Both the position numbers and the translations under genes were made by a program. DNA of 58,110 nucleotides from Pseudonocardia xinjiangensis. GTDB lineage: Bacteria > Actinomycetota > Actinomycetes > Mycobacteriales > Pseudonocardiaceae. Where the stretch lies: assembly GCF_012911925.1 (NCBI RefSeq), contig NZ_JAAXKY010000028.1, positions 1 through 58,110 of the forward strand, in the 5' to 3' direction. Of the stretch, positions 35,687 through 44,245 are shown piece after piece (the first letter of the stretch is position 1; the number at the start of each line of letters is the position of its first letter). The notes below the pieces were generated by a model. The model had not been told where the DNA came from and did no database searches. It saw only the letters and a list, made by a program, of their open reading frames with translations.

Positions 35687-36528
35687 GCGCGCCGGCGGAC
35701 GTCGGGCACGTCCGCGCCGGCGTGCTGCCCGCGGAGGGCTCCCGGCTGCGCTGGGCGCTGACCGACGCCGCCACCCTCACCGGCCGCTATCTCGCGCACC
35801 TGCGCCACCAGCCCGCAGAGCTGGCGGGCGCGATCGGGTTCCCGATCCTGCTCGTGCTGATGTTCGCGTTCCTCCTCGGCGGGATGATGGCCGTGCCGGG
35901 TGGCGGCGACTACCGGCAGGCCCTGCTGCCCGGCCTGTTCACGATGACCATGCTGTTCGGGCTCTCGGCCACGATGGTCGCCGTCGTCACCGACGCGCAG
36001 CGCGGGATCACCGACCGGTTCCGCTCGATGCCCATGGCGCCGTCGGCGGTGCTGGTCGGGCGGGCGGCGGCCGACATGGTGACCTCGGCGATCACGCTCG
36101 GCGCGCTGCTCCTGGTGGGGCTCGCGGTCGGCTGGCGACCCTCCGGGGGCCCGGCGGCGTTCGTGGCAGCGGTCGGGCTGCTCCTGCTGCTGCGGTTCGC
36201 GCTGCTCTGGGTGGGCATCTACCTGGGCCTCCTGGTGCGCAGCCCGGGCGCGGTGACCGCCGTGCAGACGCTCGAGTTCCCGTTCGGGTTCCTGTCCGGG
36301 CTGTTCGTCGCCCCGGCGACGATGCCGCTCGTGGTCGGGGCGGTCGCGGAGTGGAACCCGCTGTCGTCCACCGCGGCGGCCACCCGCGCGCTCTTCGGCA
36401 ACCCGGGCTGGGGTGGCGACTCGTGGGTCGCCCAGCATCCCGTCCTCATGGCCGTGGTCTGGCCGCTCGTGATCGTCGCGGTGTTCGCGCCGTTGTCCGT
36501 CCACCGCTACCGGGAGATGAGCCGATGA
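35683..36528 (+). CDS. drrB: Drug-resistance ABC transporter permease (DrrB-like)
   Basis: A 281-residue ABC-2-type permease with six hydrophobic segments, carrying the family loop TDAQRGITDRFRSMPMAPSA and PFGFLSGLFVAPATMP. It partners the ATPase just upstream; GTG overlaps its stop. The next gene overlaps in turn (ATGA). Confidence 0.92.
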   Translation: MSAPADVGHVRAGVLPAEGSRLRWALTDAATLTGRYLAHLRHQPAELAGAIGFPILLVLMFAFLLGGMMAVPGGGDYRQALLPGLFTMTMLFGLSATMVAVVTDAQRGITDRFRSMPMAPSAVLVGRAAADMVTSAITLGALLLVGLAVGWRPSGGPAAFVAAVGLLLLLRFALLWVGIYLGLLVRSPGAVTAVQTLEFPFGFLSGLFVAPATMPLVVGAVAEWNPLSSTAAATRALFGNPGWGGDSWVAQHPVLMAVVWPLVIVAVFAPLSVHRYREMSR

Positions 36529-36989
36529 CCCGCAGGAAGACCGGCACGCCACCGCGCTGGCTCAAGCCGATGAACCGCGTGCTGATGACGATGCAGCGCC
36601 TCGGGCTCGGGATGCGCGACCTGCCCGTCCTCACCGTGCCCGGACGGCGCAGCGGCGAGCCGCGCCGCACCCCGCTCTCCGTTCTGGACATGGACGGGCA
36701 CCGCTACCTCCTGGCCGGGTTCCCGGGGGCGGACTGGGCCGCCAACGCCCGCGCCGCGGGAGTGGGCACGTTGAGCGTCGGACGTACCGAGGAACGGGTG
36801 CGGCTGGTCGAGCTCGACCCCGCGGCGGCCGTGCCCGTCCTGCGGGCGTGGCCGGTGCGCATCCCGGAGGGCGCGAAGATCATGCACGACGCCGGCGTCG
36901 TCCCCGAGTCCACGCCCGATGCGTTCGAGGCGCTCGCCGGGCGCTGCGCGGTGTTCCGGCTGGACGCGCCGGAGGACGGGGCCGGGTGA
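36525..36989 (+). CDS. Deazaflavin (F420)-dependent nitroreductase-family protein
   Basis: A 154-residue protein of the Ddn/DUF385 family (PVLTVPGRRSGEPRRTPLSV, YLLAGFPGADWAANARAAG). Members reduce quinones and other compounds using cofactor F420. Lying between drrB and drrC by ATGA coupling, it may modify or protect against the exported compound. Confidence 0.85.
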   Translation: MTRRKTGTPPRWLKPMNRVLMTMQRLGLGMRDLPVLTVPGRRSGEPRRTPLSVLDMDGHRYLLAGFPGADWAANARAAGVGTLSVGRTEERVRLVELDPAAAVPVLRAWPVRIPEGAKIMHDAGVVPESTPDAFEALAGRCAVFRLDAPEDGAG

Positions 36990-37090
36990 GCGCCTCCGGC
37001 GGCGCCGATGAGATCGAGACCCGGGACGGGTCCTACCCGCACCGATCGCCCAGCGCAGCAACAAACCCGAGCGCAGCACCGAGGAGCCGC

Positions 37091-39358
37091 ATGCAGCAGG
37101 AGTTCATCACCGTCACGGGTGCGCGGGAGAACAACCTGTGCAACGTGTCCGTCCGGATCCCGAAGCGCCAGATCACCGCGTTCGTCGGGGTGTCCGGCTC
37201 GGGCAAGTCGTCGCTCGTCTTCGACACGATCGCCGCGGAGGCGCAGCGCCAGCTCAACGAGACGTTCTCCGCGTTCGTGCGGGGTTTCCTGCCCAAGCTG
37301 GGCCAGCCCGACGCCGACCTGATCGAGAACCTCTCCACGGCGATCGTCGTCGACCAGAGACGCCTGGGCGGCGGGAGCCGCTCCACGCTGGGCACCGTCA
37401 CCGACATCAACTCGTTCCTGCGGCTGCTGTTCTCCCGCCGCAGCACGCCGCACCTCGGCTACAGCAACGTCTTCGGGTTCAACGACCCGGCGGGCATGTG
37501 CCCCGAGTGCAAGGGCATCGGCCGGAAGATCCAGCTCGACCACGACAAGATGTTCGACCGGTCCAAGTCGCTCAACGAGGGCGCGATCCGGCACCGGAAC
37601 TGGGCCGTCGACGGCTGGTACTGGCACACCTATGCGGGGTCGGGCCGGTTCGACCTCGACAAGCCGCTGCGCGACTACACCGACGAGGAGTGGAAGCTCC
37701 TGCTCTACGGCGCCGACGAGAAGGTGACGCTGCAGATCGTCGGGCGCAAGTCGATGAAGGTCGACTTCGAAGGCGTCGAGACCAAGTTCAACCGGCTCTT
37801 CGTCGAGGTGGAGGAGGCCTCCGACGGCAAGCGCGAGGCCGTGGCCGCCTACACCACATCGGTGCGCTGCCCCGGCTGCGCCGGCACCCGGCTGGCCGAG
37901 GCGCCCCGGACGGCCACGGTGGACGGGCACACGCTGCCCTCGCTCACGGCTCTCGACCTGGGCTCGCTGCGCACCGTGCTCGCCACGCTCCGGACGCCCG
38001 AGGTGGCGCCGCTCGTGGACGAGGCCCTCAGCCGCGTCGGTGCGCTGATCGACATGGGGCTGGGCTACCTCACGCTCGACCGCGAGACGTCGACGTTGTC
38101 GGGCGGGGAGTCGCAGCGGATCAAGATGGTGCGCCACCTCGGGTCGTCGCTGGTGGACGTCATGTACGTGTTCGACGAGCCGACGATCGGCCTGCACCCC
38201 CGTGACGTCGGGCGCATGAACGCGCTGCTGCACCGGCTGCGCGACAAGGGCAACACGGTGCTGGTCGTCGAGCACGACTCGGACGTCATCACCGCGGCCG
38301 ACCACGTCGTCGAGCTCGGGCCGCGCGCGGGCACCGAAGGCGGCCGGATCGTCTACGAGGGCCAGGTGGCGGGCCTCGCCTCGGCGGGCACGCTGACAGG
38401 CGAGTTCCTGCACCGGCAGGTCACGCTGCGGGAGAGCCCACGCACCCCCACGGGGCGGCTGCGCCTGGAGAACGCCTCGGCCAACAACCTGTGCGGGTTC
38501 GACGTGGACATCCCGCTCGGCGTGCTCGTGGCGCTCACCGGGGTGGCCGGGTCGGGCAAGAGCACGCTCGTCCGCGAGGTGCTCGTGCCGCAGCACCCCG
38601 AGGCGATCGTCGTCGACCAGACCGCCGTGTCCACGTCGATCCGCTCCACCCCGGCCACCTGGACCGGCGTGATGGACCCGATCCGCAAGCTCTACGCGAA
38701 GGAGACCGGCGTCAAGCCCGCCCTGTTCAGCTTCAACTCCGCGGGCGCGTGCCCCGGCTGCAACGGCCTCGGCGTGGTCTACACCGACCTCGCCTTCCTC
38801 GACGGCGTCCGCTCCACGTGCACCGACTGCGGGGGCAGGCGCTACACCGACGAGGTGCTCGCCCTCACCGTCAACGGGAAGTCGATCTCCGACGCGCTCG
38901 ACATGACCGCCGAGCAGGCGCTGGAGTTCTTCACCGCCCGCGACATCCGCAAACGGCTGCAGGCGGTGGTGGACGTCGGCCTGGGCTACCTGACGCTCGG
39001 GCAGCCGCTCTCCACGCTGTCGGGGGGCGAGTGCCAGCGGCTCAAGCTCGCCGGGCGGCTGCACGAGAAGGGCAACATCTACGTGCTCGACGAGCCGACC
39101 ACCGGGCTGCACATGTCCGACTGCGGGCACCTGCTGGGGCTGCTCGACCGGCTCGTCGAAGGTGGCAGCTCGGTGATCGTCGTGGAGCACAACCTGGACG
39201 TCATCGCGCACGCGGACTGGGTGATCGACCTCGGCCCGGACGGCGGGGACGCCGGCGGCCGGCTGGTGTTCGAGGGGCCACCCGCGAAGCTGGCGCAGAC
39301 CCCGGCGTCGTTCACCGGTGAGCACCTGGCCCGCTACCTCGGGGCGGTGGCGAGCTGA
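37091..39358 (+). CDS. drrC: UvrA-like excinuclease ATPase, DrrC type
   Basis: A 755-residue UvrA-like protein, as in DrrC of Streptomyces peucetius (~764), which protects DNA from intercalators. Two ABC modules are present: Walker A motifs VSGSGKSS and VAGSGKST, signatures LSGGESQRIK and LSGGECQRLK, Walker B YVFDEPTIGLH and YVLDEPTTGLH. Zinc-type CPEC / CPGC and CPGC / CTDC pairs are kept, but the ~950-residue UvrA length is not, so the UvrB-binding insertion is missing. ATG 37091 is chosen over GTG 36986 because GAGGAG stands 5 bases before it. The gene completes the drrABC set. Confidence 0.9.
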   Translation: MQQEFITVTGARENNLCNVSVRIPKRQITAFVGVSGSGKSSLVFDTIAAEAQRQLNETFSAFVRGFLPKLGQPDADLIENLSTAIVVDQRRLGGGSRSTLGTVTDINSFLRLLFSRRSTPHLGYSNVFGFNDPAGMCPECKGIGRKIQLDHDKMFDRSKSLNEGAIRHRNWAVDGWYWHTYAGSGRFDLDKPLRDYTDEEWKLLLYGADEKVTLQIVGRKSMKVDFEGVETKFNRLFVEVEEASDGKREAVAAYTTSVRCPGCAGTRLAEAPRTATVDGHTLPSLTALDLGSLRTVLATLRTPEVAPLVDEALSRVGALIDMGLGYLTLDRETSTLSGGESQRIKMVRHLGSSLVDVMYVFDEPTIGLHPRDVGRMNALLHRLRDKGNTVLVVEHDSDVITAADHVVELGPRAGTEGGRIVYEGQVAGLASAGTLTGEFLHRQVTLRESPRTPTGRLRLENASANNLCGFDVDIPLGVLVALTGVAGSGKSTLVREVLVPQHPEAIVVDQTAVSTSIRSTPATWTGVMDPIRKLYAKETGVKPALFSFNSAGACPGCNGLGVVYTDLAFLDGVRSTCTDCGGRRYTDEVLALTVNGKSISDALDMTAEQALEFFTARDIRKRLQAVVDVGLGYLTLGQPLSTLSGGECQRLKLAGRLHEKGNIYVLDEPTTGLHMSDCGHLLGLLDRLVEGGSSVIVVEHNLDVIAHADWVIDLGPDGGDAGGRLVFEGPPAKLAQTPASFTGEHLARYLGAVAS

Positions 39359-39376
39359 CCGACCAGCGGTGGTGTG

Positions 39377-39640
39377 TCAGGAGATGCGGACGACCGCCTT
39401 GCCGGGGCTCGCGGTGGGAACGGCGCCGATGATGTCCGGGACGTCGTCGAAGGAGACCACGGTGGTGACGGGGGTCCGGATGAGGCCGCGCCCGGCCAGC
39501 TCGGCCAGCCGGCCGTAGGCCGTGCGGTCCTCCTCGTCCGTACCACCGGCGAACACACCGACCGCCGCGTAGCTGCGCAGCACCATGTCCAGCGGGTCGA
39601 GCGTGGGCGGTGCTCGCCCGGCGGGTGTGGGAGAGGTCGC
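39377..39640 (-). pseudogene. C-terminal remnant of a zinc-type alcohol/quinone dehydrogenase
   Basis: About 80 codons resembling only the C-terminal end of MDR-family oxidoreductases (TLDPLDMVLRSYAAVGVFAGG, LIRTPVTTVVSFDDVPDIIGA, GKAVVRIS). The catalytic N-terminus and the NADP-binding fold are missing; homology fades upstream of about 39640, where the next gene's leader begins. A deletion remnant is the simplest reading. Confidence 0.6.
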
Positions 39641-39688
39641 AGTCGTCCTGGGCGGTTCGGCAAGGACGCACGATTAGGCTTGCTCCAC

Positions 39689-40441
39689 GTGGTCATCGGC
39701 ACCTTCCTTCTGCTGGTCGGCGCCGGTGTAGCGGCAGGGCTCTCCGGGTCGATGGCCGGGCTGGCGTCGCTGTTCTCCTATCCCGCCCTGCTCGCCGCGG
39801 GCATTCCCGCCACGGCCGCCAACGTCACCAACACGGTCGCGCTGGCGTTCAGCTCCCTCGGCTCCACCGCCGGGTCCCGGCCGGAGCTCACCGGCCAGGG
39901 GCCGGCCGTCCGCCGCTTCGCGCTGCTCGCGGTGGGCGGGGGCGCCGCCGGTGCAGGACTGCTGCTGGTGACTCCCGACGGGCTGTTCCAGCGGGTCGTG
40001 CCCTTCCTCGTCGGCGGGGCGTCGCTCGCGCTGCTCCTGCAGCCTCTGATCAAGTCGGCGGCCGTCACCGCCTCGTCGCAGCGGACGAGCCCGGCCGTCA
40101 TCGCCGGGATCGTCGCCGTCTCGGTCTACGGCGGCTACTTCGGTGCCGCAGCGGGCGTGCTGATGCTGGCCCTGCTGCTGGTGGGACTCCCGGTCTCGCT
40201 CCTGCAGGGAAACGCACTCAAGAACGTCCTGCTCGGGCTGGCCAACGGCATCGCCGCCATCGGCTTCGCAGTGTTCGGGCCGGTGCAGTGGTGGGCGGTG
40301 CTCCCCCTGGCCATCGGTCTGCTCGTCGGCGGCGTCACCGGCCCCGCCCTCGCCCGCAGGCTGCCCACCTCGGTGCTGCGCGTCGGGATCGCGCTCGCCG
40401 GACTGGTGCTGGCCGCCGTTCTGGGCGTGCAGGCGTTCTGA
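39689..40441 (+). CDS. TSUP/TauE-SafE family membrane transporter
   Basis: A 250-residue membrane protein with about eight hydrophobic segments and the family repeats GLSGSMAGLASLFSYPALLA and GGYFGAAAGVLMLALLLVG. It probably moves an organic or sulfur-containing anion. TAGGCT ends 8 bases before the GTG and no ribosome site is visible, so the message may be leaderless. Convergent with the acyltransferase gene. Confidence 0.88.
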   Translation: MVIGTFLLLVGAGVAAGLSGSMAGLASLFSYPALLAAGIPATAANVTNTVALAFSSLGSTAGSRPELTGQGPAVRRFALLAVGGGAAGAGLLLVTPDGLFQRVVPFLVGGASLALLLQPLIKSAAVTASSQRTSPAVIAGIVAVSVYGGYFGAAAGVLMLALLLVGLPVSLLQGNALKNVLLGLANGIAAIGFAVFGPVQWWAVLPLAIGLLVGGVTGPALARRLPTSVLRVGIALAGLVLAAVLGVQAF

Positions 40442-40459
40442 CCGCCCACGCGGGTCAGC

Positions 40460-41638
40460 TCAGCGGGCCGGTGCCGAGGCCGGCGGCGCGGGGTCCAGCA
40501 GCCGCCGCACCCGGCGCGTGGTGCCGGAGACCACGGACTCCAGCGGGCCGCGCCGCCCACACAGCCACAGGGCGCCCCCGATCGCCGCGGCGGCCAGGAC
40601 GTGCCCGAGCCAGAGTGCACCCTCCCCCGCTCCCCCGTCCGGCGTGGTGCCCGGGTAGACGGTCAACGCGACGACGTGCAGCGTGTAGAGCGTGAGGGGC
40701 ACCGCACCCACCGCCGCGGGCACCAGGACCAGCGGCCGGGCCCAGCGCGCGAGCAGCAGCATCGCCCCCAGCACGGCCAGCGCGGTGCCCGTGGTGTGGG
40801 CGAGGTCGAGGGACGCGCCGGAATGCGGGATGTCGACCGCGAGCCACCACCACGTGTCGGTGGGGGTGGTGCCGTAGCGCTGCTGCTGCAGCGCCGCCGG
40901 GCGGAGCGCTGCTGCTCCACCACCCGGGCCGAGCAGCAGGGCCGACGTGCCCGCGGTCAGCAGGGCGAGCGCGGCCCCGCCGGCCAGCAGGCCCCACCCG
41001 ACGTGGACGCTGCGCAGATCCAGGCGGCCCACCGCCATCCCGGCGAGCAGGTAGGTGGTCCACGTCAGCGCCGGGTAGTAACCGGTGAGCGTGAGCGTCT
41101 CCAGCAGCGCACCGGGTTCGGCGAGCGTCGCGAGACCGGGCTGGTTCCCCGGCCCGGCGGGAAGCCCGCGCCGGAGCAGCAGGCTGACCGCCGGGGTCAG
41201 GACGCAGGCCAGCACGGCACCCGCCGCGAGCGCGGGCACCGGTAGCCGCAGCAGCGGAGTTGCCACCACGAACAGCACCCCGTAATAGGCCAGGATCACC
41301 GCGACCGGCGGGTCGAGACCGGCCAGCACCAGGCCGAGCAGCCCCACCAGCACCCCACGCACGATCAGCCCGGCGGCGGCCGCGAGGTGCGCCCGGCCCC
41401 TGGCCGGAGGTACCGGGCCGCCGGTGGACAGCGCGACCCCCACCCCGGCCAGCACCGCGAACAGCGCCGAGGCCCTGCCGTCGGCGACGAGCCCGGCCGG
41501 CGTCTCGGCTCCGCCTGCGCGCAACGGCAGGATGTGCGTGGCGAACATGCCCACCAGCGCCACGGCGCGAGCTGCGTCGACACCGAGGATCCGCCCCGTG
41601 CGGGACGCGGGAGGGCCGACCGGCCCGGCGCCCGTCAC
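40460..41638 (-). CDS. Heparan-alpha-glucosaminide acetyltransferase-like membrane protein
   Basis: A 392-residue membrane protein with about ten hydrophobic segments. The start GRILGVDAARAVALVGMFATH is the HGSNAT/DUF1624 signature (RI.GID.ARG.A..GM...H), and a late GAVPLTLYTLHVVAL fits the DUF418/HGSNAT end. It probably transfers an acyl group across the membrane to a glycan or lipid. The GTG overlaps the kinase stop (GTGA), so it may be the kinase's partner or substrate. Confidence 0.8.
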   Translation of the reverse strand: MTGAGPVGPPASRTGRILGVDAARAVALVGMFATHILPLRAGGAETPAGLVADGRASALFAVLAGVGVALSTGGPVPPARGRAHLAAAAGLIVRGVLVGLLGLVLAGLDPPVAVILAYYGVLFVVATPLLRLPVPALAAGAVLACVLTPAVSLLLRRGLPAGPGNQPGLATLAEPGALLETLTLTGYYPALTWTTYLLAGMAVGRLDLRSVHVGWGLLAGGAALALLTAGTSALLLGPGGGAAALRPAALQQQRYGTTPTDTWWWLAVDIPHSGASLDLAHTTGTALAVLGAMLLLARWARPLVLVPAAVGAVPLTLYTLHVVALTVYPGTTPDGGAGEGALWLGHVLAAAAIGGALWLCGRRGPLESVVSGTTRRVRRLLDPAPPASAPAR

Positions 41639-43536
41639 CGGCCTCGCGTACCGGCCGTCATCTGCCCGCTGGGAAGGACGCCGCTGCGGCGCATCCAGTC
41701 CTCCAGCGCCCGTTGCACGGCCCGCAGCGGGGGCCGGCGCGTGGGGTCGTTGTCCATCCCCGCGTGCAGGAGGGCGAGATGGGCCGACCGCCTCGGCAGA
41801 TGGGACAGCGGCGCACCCGACGCGGCCGCTCGCAGCCCGGACACGGCGTCGGGGTGCCCGCCGCGAGGGGGGTGCCCGGTGAGCGCGTAGGAGATGGTGG
41901 CCGCCAGCTGCCACGAGTCGGACGCGGGGGTGGCCCGCTCACCGCAGGCCACCTCGGGCGCGAGGAAGTCGGGCGTGCCGAGCACGAAACCGGCCAGCGT
42001 CATCGTGGCGTCGCCGGTCTTGCGGGCGATGCCGAAGTCGATCAGATGCGCCAGCCCGCCCGCGTCGACGACCACGTTGCCCGGCTTCACGTCGCGGTGC
42101 ATCACCCCGCGGGCGTGCGCCGCGTCGAGCGCCCCCGCGACCCCCGCCCAGATCCGGGCGGCGGCCACGTCGTCGAGGGTGCCCCGGGTGCGCACCAGCT
42201 CACCGAGAGAGGCGCCGTCGACGTACTCCATGACGATGACCATGCCGTCGAGTTCGGCCAGCCCCGGGTCGCTCGCGGCGGGCACGAGGTCGTGGATGCG
42301 CACGCAGTGGGGGTGACGCACGGCCGCGAGCGCCCTCGCCTCCCGCTGGATCCGCTGCTCGGTCTCGGCGTCCGGGGCGTGTGCGGCCTTCAGCGCCACG
42401 GGATGGCCGAGCCGGGCGTCCTCGGCGAGCCACACCCGGCCGAACCCACCCGAGCCGAGCCTGCGGACGAGCCGGAACCGGGGTGCGGCGGCCGAACCGC
42501 CGGCACCGGCGAGCGGCGGTGCGACGGGCAGCGGGGCGCCGACGAGCGTGGGCGGCGGGGCACCCACCCGGGCCGGCGGCCCCACCGGCGCCTGCGGACC
42601 GCGATCCAGCGGCGCCTGGGGGCCCCGGTCCAGCGGCGCCGACCGCGGCACGGGCACGACGGGCGGGGCCGCTTCACGGGCGGCGAATCGTTCGGCGAGC
42701 CGGTCGGAGAGCTTGGGTCGTGCCGGCGCGTCCGCGACGGCGGACGGCGCGGACCGCGCGGACGATACGGACTGCATCGACGGCGCCCGGCCGGCGACGG
42801 CGGGGCGCGCATCGGGAGCGGGCCGCGGCACGGGTGGCGCGAGGGAGCGGCGCACCGTCTCCCGGGACGGCACGCCCGCGATCAGCACCACGAAGATCCC
42901 GAGGAAGGACCCGGCGGTGAAGCCGAGCCACAGGTGGCCCGAGGCTCCCGCCGGGGTGTCGGCGGTGAGGAAGACCAGCGCGAGTACCGGCAGCCAGAAG
43001 AACTTGGAGGGCCACGTCGGGCCACGGCGCAGCGCGAGCCGCGCCTGCACGGCCACGAACATGGCGGCGACGACGGGGAACCCGGCCAGCAGCACCACCG
43101 CGAGCCCGAACTCGACCGGCCGTGACACGTCGAACGCGCTGGCGACGCTGTAGCCGCCGAGGTAGGACGACTGCGGCCCGGCCACGCACACCGCACCACC
43201 CAGATCGTCGAGATCGGCACCGCTCAGGCCGGGAACGTCGGATCCTGCCGCGGCGAGCCGGAACACCTCACCGGTGGCGGCGAAGGCCAGCAGGGGCAGC
43301 AGCCCCGCGGCGAGCAGCCCGGTGCCCACCAGCAGGGTGGACTCACCGAACCCGTAACGCGACCCGATCCGCCTGCGCAACCCGGCCACGACCACGAGAC
43401 CCGCAGTGGGCAGCAACCCGACCGCGACACCCAGCGCGGACACCGCCCACGGCCAGCCCCCGGGGCACACATCGGGCGGCACCAACCCACGCAGGCCCGC
43501 TATCAACTGGGCCACCAGGCCGGTCAGGCCGTCCAC
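41635..43536 (-). CDS. Membrane Ser/Thr protein kinase with C-terminal catalytic domain
   Basis: A 633-residue protein. The first ~225 residues hold about six hydrophobic segments, then comes a Pro/Ala/Arg-rich linker with a perfect repeat of LDRGPQAP, then a complete kinase domain from about residue 353: LGSGGFGRVWLAE, VALK, VMEYVDGASL, GVMHRDVKPGNVV, IDFGIARK, VLGTPDFLAPE. PknA/PknB-type kinases have the reverse order (kinase first, membrane segment after). No PASTA repeats. GTG 43536 has GGAGGGGGAAC upstream; an ATG 45 bases earlier is possible. Co-translated with the acyltransferase. Confidence 0.88.
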   Translation of the reverse strand: MDGLTGLVAQLIAGLRGLVPPDVCPGGWPWAVSALGVAVGLLPTAGLVVVAGLRRRIGSRYGFGESTLLVGTGLLAAGLLPLLAFAATGEVFRLAAAGSDVPGLSGADLDDLGGAVCVAGPQSSYLGGYSVASAFDVSRPVEFGLAVVLLAGFPVVAAMFVAVQARLALRRGPTWPSKFFWLPVLALVFLTADTPAGASGHLWLGFTAGSFLGIFVVLIAGVPSRETVRRSLAPPVPRPAPDARPAVAGRAPSMQSVSSARSAPSAVADAPARPKLSDRLAERFAAREAAPPVVPVPRSAPLDRGPQAPLDRGPQAPVGPPARVGAPPPTLVGAPLPVAPPLAGAGGSAAAPRFRLVRRLGSGGFGRVWLAEDARLGHPVALKAAHAPDAETEQRIQREARALAAVRHPHCVRIHDLVPAASDPGLAELDGMVIVMEYVDGASLGELVRTRGTLDDVAAARIWAGVAGALDAAHARGVMHRDVKPGNVVVDAGGLAHLIDFGIARKTGDATMTLAGFVLGTPDFLAPEVACGERATPASDSWQLAATISYALTGHPPRGGHPDAVSGLRAAASGAPLSHLPRRSAHLALLHAGMDNDPTRRPPLRAVQRALEDWMRRSGVLPSGQMTAGTRGR

Positions 43537-43671
43537 GAGATGTTCCCCCTCCACCAGCCCATGGATCCCCGTCCATCCCAACTATGGCATCACCGGGTCA
43601 GGTCAGGGTGGCGCAGGGCACTTCCCGGCCGCATCCGGACGAACACCTGCCGGATACGACGCAACCTCGTG

Positions 43672-44157
43672 TCAGGCGCTGTCGTCGCGGTGGCGATCGA
43701 GGTCGGCGTTGAGGCGGCCCAGCAGGTGGGCGAGCGCCTCGCTGTCGGCCTCCGACCAGTTCGCGAGCACCGTCGCCAGCGTTCTCCGGCGTACCTCCCG
43801 GACGCGCTCGACCCGGTCGGCCCCCTCCGGCGTCAGTACGACGGTCACCGCGCGCGTGTCGCGGCGGTCGGGCCGGGTCGTCACCAGAGTTGCGCCGGCG
43901 AGCCGGGCGACGTGCCGGCTCATCGTGGGCTTGGTGAGTCCGAGCCGCGCCGCGAGCTCGCCGAGCCCCAGCGGACCGCGCTCGGCGAGCAGCACCAGCA
44001 CCGGATAGGTGTAGCGGTCCACCGGTCCGGCCCCGTAGCCGCGCGACCACACCGACTCCAGGGTCCGGCGTAGGAACACCGTGAGCTCGCGCTCGACCTC
44101 GCCGACAGGGTCGGACGTGAGCAGAGTCACCAGAGGCCGATCGGGATGTTCGGGCAC
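43672..44157 (-). CDS. MarR-family regulator
   Basis: A 161-residue winged-helix regulator (LGELAARLGLTKPTMSRHVARL, RPDRRDTRAVTVVLTPEG). TACGCT ends 6 bases before the GTG, suggesting a leaderless message. Two TTGC-N5-GCAA sites lie upstream in the shared region with asnB, so it likely controls both. Confidence 0.9.
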   Translation of the reverse strand: MPEHPDRPLVTLLTSDPVGEVERELTVFLRRTLESVWSRGYGAGPVDRYTYPVLVLLAERGPLGLGELAARLGLTKPTMSRHVARLAGATLVTTRPDRRDTRAVTVVLTPEGADRVERVREVRRRTLATVLANWSEADSEALAHLLGRLNADLDRHRDDSA

Positions 44158-44174
44158 GAACCGAGCGTACGTCG

Positions 44175-44202
44175 TTGCGCGATGCAACGTTGCGGCGTGC
44201 AA
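44175..44202. promoter_or_regulatory. Tandem MarR operators, TTGC-N5-GCAA twice
   Basis: TTGC-GCGAT-GCAA (44175-44187) and TTGC-GGCGT-GCAA (44190-44202) are two copies of the same palindrome, centres 15 bases apart. They cover the upstream part of the marR promoter and precede a TATACA box (44210-44215) that may serve asnB. Confidence 0.65.
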
Positions 44203-44245
44203 TGGAGGTTATACAAACGTAACGATCAGCTTGAGGGTGGCATAC

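Noticed and set aside
36986..37090. GTG start that would lengthen drrC by 35 residues
   Set aside because: The extra residues are unlike the family, whereas ATG 37091 has a well-placed GAGGAG.
36704..39325. 873-codon minus-strand frame opposite drrC
   Set aside because: Shadow of the UvrA-like gene; translation is rich in Arg, His, Val and Glu with no recognisable motif.
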